This document shows, piece by piece, positions 60,863 through 64,000 of a stretch of 64,000 nt of DNA. The notes under the pieces were generated by a model. The model had not been told where the DNA came from and searched no databases. It saw only the letters and a program-made list of their open reading frames with translations. The number at the start of each line of letters is the position of its first letter. The stretch's first letter is position 1. The translations under genes were made by a program, and so were the position numbers. This stretch comes from Algiphilus sp965216485 (lineage in GTDB: Bacteria; Pseudomonadota; Gammaproteobacteria; Nevskiales; Nevskiaceae): the NCBI RefSeq assembly GCF_965216485.1, contig NZ_OZ244162.1, positions 744,001 through 808,000 on the forward strand. The letters run 5' to 3'.

Positions 60863-61488
60863 GAGGCGGAATCCTCGGCTTTGGCGCCGCCGTGCGCCTG
60901 CGGGCGGGACATGCCGGCAGTGACCACGAAGCGCATGCCTTCCTCCAGGGACATATCCACCGGCTCCAGATACTGGCGGGGGATCAGCGCCATGTAGCCT
61001 CCGATTTGATAGCTGAGCGGCAGATAGACCGCGACCTCGCCTTCGGCCACCTCGAGATCGAGGCGTGAGAAGTCCTCCACCGTGATGAAGCCGAACAGGC
61101 GCAGCGGCACGCCCGGCCAGGCTACGGCCACCATCTTCGAGAATTTGGCGTCCTGCCCCTGGCGCGAGAACAGGTCCATCAGGTCACGTGCCGCGCCATA
61201 GAGCGTCTTCACCAGCGGGATGCGGTTGAGCAGTTTCTCGAAGGCATCGACCAGCGACTGGAACAGCAGCACGCGCGTGGCCAGACCGACGCCGAAGATC
61301 ACCGCCAGTCCCGTGACCAGACCCATGCCGGTGACGTAGGCCCCCTGCGGCAGCAGCAATTGCAGTGCCGATCCCATGACCGACTCCGCGGCCACAAACA
61401 GCCAGACGATGACCGCGATGGTCACCACGATGGGCAGCGAGATGGCCAGGCCACTGAGAAAGGTCTTGAGGATGGTGCTGGGGTTCAC
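60859..61488 (-). CDS. DUF502 family membrane protein
   Basis: A 209-residue inner-membrane protein with two transmembrane segments (LKTFLSGLAISLPIVVTIAVIVWLFV and GLVTGLAVIFGVGLATRVLLFQSL) followed by a soluble domain with NRIPLVKTLYGAARDL and VYLPLSYQIGGYMALIPRQYLEPVDMSLEEGM, the DUF502 pattern. The function is unknown. The start is GTG at 61488 with GAAGGA eight bases upstream; the frame reaching 61560 has no family match. Overlaps the FAH gene by 4 bases. Confidence 0.87.
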   Translation of the reverse strand: MNPSTILKTFLSGLAISLPIVVTIAVIVWLFVAAESVMGSALQLLLPQGAYVTGMGLVTGLAVIFGVGLATRVLLFQSLVDAFEKLLNRIPLVKTLYGAARDLMDLFSRQGQDAKFSKMVAVAWPGVPLRLFGFITVEDFSRLDLEVAEGEVAVYLPLSYQIGGYMALIPRQYLEPVDMSLEEGMRFVVTAGMSRPQAHGGAKAEDSAS

Positions 61489-61577
61489 GGGGCGTCCTTC
61501 ATGGCAGCGCAGCCGCGGCTGACGCGGCATTCCGTCGAAACGCCAGTGTGCGCGGCGCACGGTTCGGCTGCAAGATC

Positions 61578-61605
61578 AAAAAAGCCCGGCGCAAGGCCGG
61601 GCTTT
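61578..61605 (-). terminator. Intrinsic terminator of pckA
   Basis: AGCCCGGC (61583-61590) pairs with GCCGGGCT (61596-61603) around a five-base loop. On the minus strand it is followed by a run of six T (61583-61578), ideal for ending the pckA transcript 30 bases after its stop codon. The plus-strand side has only TTT. Confidence 0.9.
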
Positions 61606-61634
61606 CGAGTACCGCGTGCGGTCGACCGGTCGGC

Positions 61635-63287
61635 CTAGATACGCGCTTCGATGCCGAAGGCGGCAAAGCCCTTGGATTCGAAATTCTGGCGGAACATGTC
61701 GCGCAGCTTGATGGCGGCGCGGTCGTAGGCGTCCTTGTCGTCCCAGGTCTGGCGCGGGTTGAGCATTTCGCTCGGAACGCCGGGGCATTCCGTGGGCATG
61801 CGCAGCTTGAGCACCTCGTGGGTCTCGGTAGGCACGTCGTCGAGCTTGCCTTCCAGCGCAGCATTGAGCAGGGCGCGCGTCAGCTTGATGCTGATGCGCT
61901 GACCCACCCCGTAAGGACCGCCGGTCCAGCCGGTGTTGAGCAGCACGCAGCGCGCCTTGTTCTGCTGCATCTTCTCCGCGAGCAGCTTGGCGTAGACATT
62001 GGGCTTCTGCGCCATGAAGGGGCCGCCGAAGCATGCCGAGAACGTCGGCTGCGGCTCGGTCACGCCCACCTCGGTGCCGGCAACGCGCGAAGTGAAGCCG
62101 GACACGAAGTGATACATCACGTCTTCCGGCTCCAGCATGGAAATCGGCGGCAGCACGCCGAAGGCATCGGCGGTGAGCAGCACGATGGTCTGCGGGTGCG
62201 GGCCCTGGCCATTGGGCATGACGTTGGGATTGGCCGACAGCGGGTAGGAGAAGCGGGTGTTCTCCGCGATCGAGCGGTCGCTCAGATCCAGCTCGTCGGG
62301 ATGGCATTCCGCCATCGTCTTGCCCGGTAGCGGCGGCACGTTCTCGATGATCGTCCCGGGCTTGGACAGCGCCCCGGCGATGACCGGCTCAGCCTGCTTG
62401 TCGAGATCGATCAGCTTGGCATAGCAGCCATCCTCGAGATTGCATAGGCCGTTGCCCGACCAGATCGTCTCGTCGTCACCGATCAGGCGGCGATTCGGGT
62501 CCGCCGACAGCGTGGTCTTGCCCGTGCCGGACAGGCCGAACAGGATGGCGGCGTCGTCCTTGGGGCCGACATTGGCCGAGCAGTGCATCGACAGTCGGCC
62601 TTCCTTCGGCAGCAGATAGTTGCCGACGGTGAAGATGGTCTTCTTGTTGACGCCGCAGTAGTCGGCACGGCCCGCCACCAGGCAGATGCGGTTGCGGGTA
62701 TCAATGATGACCGCGGCCTCCGAGCGGCTGCCATCGCGTTCCGGAACGCATTCGAAGCTCGGCACGTTGAGCATCGTCCAGCGGCGTGCGTCCACATCGG
62801 CCACGCCCTGCAGGTCCTTCGGGAACATGTTGTGCACGAACATCGCATGCGTGGCGTATTCGCCCACGAAGCGGTAGGGCACCGCGAATTCCGGGTCCGA
62901 ACCCATGAACACGTTCTTGACGTAGAGTTCGGCCTTCTTTTCGTTGAGGTGCGCGACCACGCGCTTCAACAGTCCTTCGTAGTCGTCCGGCTTGTAGGGG
63001 CTCAGGTCCGCCTTGAACCAGATCTCGTCCTCGACTTCCGGCCACTGCACGGCGAAGGTGTCCTTGGTGCGGCGGCCCGTGCAGTCAGGGTCGGTGTAGT
63101 ACACCAGCGGGCCGTTGACGCCGAGGCTGGTGGGAAAGGCCTTCTGCGCGTCCGAGGGGCCGCCGTGCGTGACACGGCCGCGGTCGTTGGCGATGGCTTC
63201 GTGAAACAGCTCTTCCTTGGAGAGATCAACCTTGTAGCTGACACTGTCCAGGCCGAGGAGGGTATTGAGATCAGCCACAAGACTCAT
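61635..63287 (-). CDS. pckA: Phosphoenolpyruvate carboxykinase (ATP)
   Basis: A gluconeogenic enzyme converting oxaloacetate and ATP to phosphoenolpyruvate. The 550-residue protein has the kinase-1a loop FGLSGTGKTTLSADP, the metal site LIGDDE, the substrate motif SEAAVIIDTRNR and the arginine-containing C-terminal GWTGGPYGVGQR. The ATG at 63287 is chosen over the frame's ATG at 63314 to match the family length. A perfect TATAAT box lies upstream. Confidence 0.96.
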   Translation of the reverse strand: MSLVADLNTLLGLDSVSYKVDLSKEELFHEAIANDRGRVTHGGPSDAQKAFPTSLGVNGPLVYYTDPDCTGRRTKDTFAVQWPEVEDEIWFKADLSPYKPDDYEGLLKRVVAHLNEKKAELYVKNVFMGSDPEFAVPYRFVGEYATHAMFVHNMFPKDLQGVADVDARRWTMLNVPSFECVPERDGSRSEAAVIIDTRNRICLVAGRADYCGVNKKTIFTVGNYLLPKEGRLSMHCSANVGPKDDAAILFGLSGTGKTTLSADPNRRLIGDDETIWSGNGLCNLEDGCYAKLIDLDKQAEPVIAGALSKPGTIIENVPPLPGKTMAECHPDELDLSDRSIAENTRFSYPLSANPNVMPNGQGPHPQTIVLLTADAFGVLPPISMLEPEDVMYHFVSGFTSRVAGTEVGVTEPQPTFSACFGGPFMAQKPNVYAKLLAEKMQQNKARCVLLNTGWTGGPYGVGQRISIKLTRALLNAALEGKLDDVPTETHEVLKLRMPTECPGVPSEMLNPRQTWDDKDAYDRAAIKLRDMFRQNFESKGFAAFGIEARI

Positions 63288-63325
63288 CGAGACAATACTC
63301 CGGTCCGGTTGCAAGTGAGCCGCAC

Positions 63326-63331
63326 ATTATA
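63326..63331 (-). promoter_or_regulatory. Candidate -10 box of pckA
   Basis: On the minus strand a perfect TATAAT lies 39 bases upstream of the pckA ATG, in GTCCGTATAATGTGC. No good -35 match exists 16-18 bases further upstream, so an activator may be needed. It falls in the 74 bases between pckA and the 3' end of pilJ. Confidence 0.5.
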
Positions 63332-63361
63332 CGGACTCGCGCGAACAGCCCCGTATCGTGC

Positions 63362-64000
63362 TCAGGCGCTTTGCTGCTGGACCTCTACAGCACCTTCATC
63401 ATCAGCCGCGATGGCCTCCTCCGTCGGCAGCGTGAAGCCCGCGACGGACTCGCGCAGACGTGCACTGAGTTCGTTCAGCTTGCCCACATCCTGTGCCGTC
63501 TGACGCGACGAACCGGCGGTCTTGACCGCAACCTCGCGGATCTTCTGCATCGTACCGGCCACCTCCGTGCCTTCACCGGCGCGGCTGCGGACCGAGGTGG
63601 CGATCTCGTCAATGAGCTGGGCTAGCTGGGTGGACGCCTGCTCGATTTGCGACAGCGCCTGGCCGGCCTCTTCGGCCGTGCTCGCGCCCGAGACCACGTT
63701 CGAGGTCGAGCGCTCCATCGAGACAATGGCCTCGTTGGTGTCGGCCTGAATGGTCTTGACCAGATTCTCGATCTGGCGCGTGGCGTTGGTGGCGCGCTCG
63801 GCCAGTCGCTGCACTTCGTCGGCGACGACGGCGAAGCCGCGCCCCGCCTCGCCCGCCATGGCGGCCTGGATCGAGGCATTGAGTGCCAGGGTGTTGGTCT
63901 GCTCGGCGATATCGTTGATCAATTCGGTGATGTTGCCGATCTCCTGCGAGGATTCGCCGAGGCGCTTCATCCGCTTCGACGTGTCCTGAATCTGTTCGCG
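63362..64000 (-). CDS. pilJ: PilJ-type methyl-accepting chemotaxis protein (5' end outside window)
   Basis: The visible 212 or so residues are the C-terminal signalling half of a chemoreceptor. The hairpin tip reads IAEQTNTLALNASIQAAMAG, followed by RGFAVVADEVQRLAERATNA and ENLVKTIQADTNEAIVSMERST. The combination of NASIQAAMAGEAGRG and QADTNEAIVSMERST is that of PilJ, the receptor of the type IV pilus Pil-Chp system. The frame is open at the window edge, so the periplasmic and HAMP parts lie beyond it. Confidence 0.85.
   Translation of the reverse strand, partial: REQIQDTSKRMKRLGESSQEIGNITELINDIAEQTNTLALNASIQAAMAGEAGRGFAVVADEVQRLAERATNATRQIENLVKTIQADTNEAIVSMERSTSNVVSGASTAEEAGQALSQIEQASTQLAQLIDEIATSVRSRAGEGTEVAGTMQKIREVAVKTAGSSRQTAQDVGKLNELSARLRESVAGFTLPTEEAIAADDEGAVEVQQQSA

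Noticed and set aside
1..64000. Phage, integrative element, insertion sequence or CRISPR array
   Set aside because: No integrase, transposase, phage structural gene, direct-repeat array or attachment-site-like repeat was seen anywhere. Composition looks uniform across the window.

Overview
The window is GC-rich, densely packed bacterial chromosome. It carries about 61 protein genes and has no gene-free stretch above 300 bases; the longest gap is 278 bases at 44693-44971. I saw no rRNA, tRNA, CRISPR array, insertion sequence, integrase or phage gene. The gene content points to a gammaproteobacterium: a maf-rng-yhdP-nitrilase-tldD run, pmbA, mpl, coaD, yihG, acpH, prlC and a pilJ-type chemoreceptor. 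Pyrophosphate-dependent phosphofructokinase next to adenylate kinase, together with the DUF families present, suggests the Xanthomonadales/Nevskiales side of the class. That placement is inference from gene families, not a phylogeny.

Layout. Bases 1-6463 hold a truncated membrane adenylate cyclase, a DsbD-like disulfide reductase on the minus strand, two small envelope proteins, an enoyl-reductase-like protein with a histone-like tail and two small membrane proteins. Bases 6530-19090 are a long plus-strand run with overlapping or near-touching genes: exported methionine sulfoxide reductases (msrB, msrA), maf, rng, yhdP, a nitrilase-family amidase, tldD, rsmD, coaD, ferredoxin and gamma-glutamyltransferase. 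Bases 19175-24288 carry xthA, a lipoprotein, an acyltransferase, a DUF3014 protein and a GPH-family transporter. Bases 24346-28706 are an iron-uptake type cluster: a TonB-dependent receptor plus DUF3325, PepSY and DUF3649-like membrane proteins.

Bases 28785-34935 hold oligopeptidase A, a GIDE/LemA pair, an esterase-like lipoprotein, a gamma carbonic anhydrase-like protein and gpmA. Bases 35039-46497 are more accessory in character: a DUF4382 lipoprotein, a diguanylate cyclase, an unrecognised protein with an HxxxH motif, a very large penicillin-acylase-family lipoprotein, a DUF2189 membrane protein, two adjacent hotdog proteins, a membrane protein with a degenerate GGDEF-like domain, and a ROK sugar kinase coupled to a P-loop protein. 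Bases 46427-54442 contain pfp-ppa with two membrane proteins, adk, rnd, mpl and pmbA. Bases 54474-64000 contain a thiolase, a leucine-dehydrogenase-like enzyme, a lipid-kinase-like/DUF389 fusion, acpH, a fumarylacetoacetase-family hydrolase, DUF502, pckA and the 3' part of pilJ.

How the parts connect: TldD and TldE (PmbA), partners in one protease, lie about 37 kb apart. pfp, ppa, adk, gpmA and pckA together suggest pyrophosphate-linked, reversible central carbon flux. DsbD with exported MsrA and MsrB suggests envelope methionine-sulfoxide repair. I found no clear previously undescribed multi-gene system. The most unusual items are domain-level: the EF-hand in a GIDE protein beside LemA, a degenerate lipid kinase fused to DUF389, the histone-like tail on an enoyl reductase, and a ROK kinase lacking its zinc cysteines.
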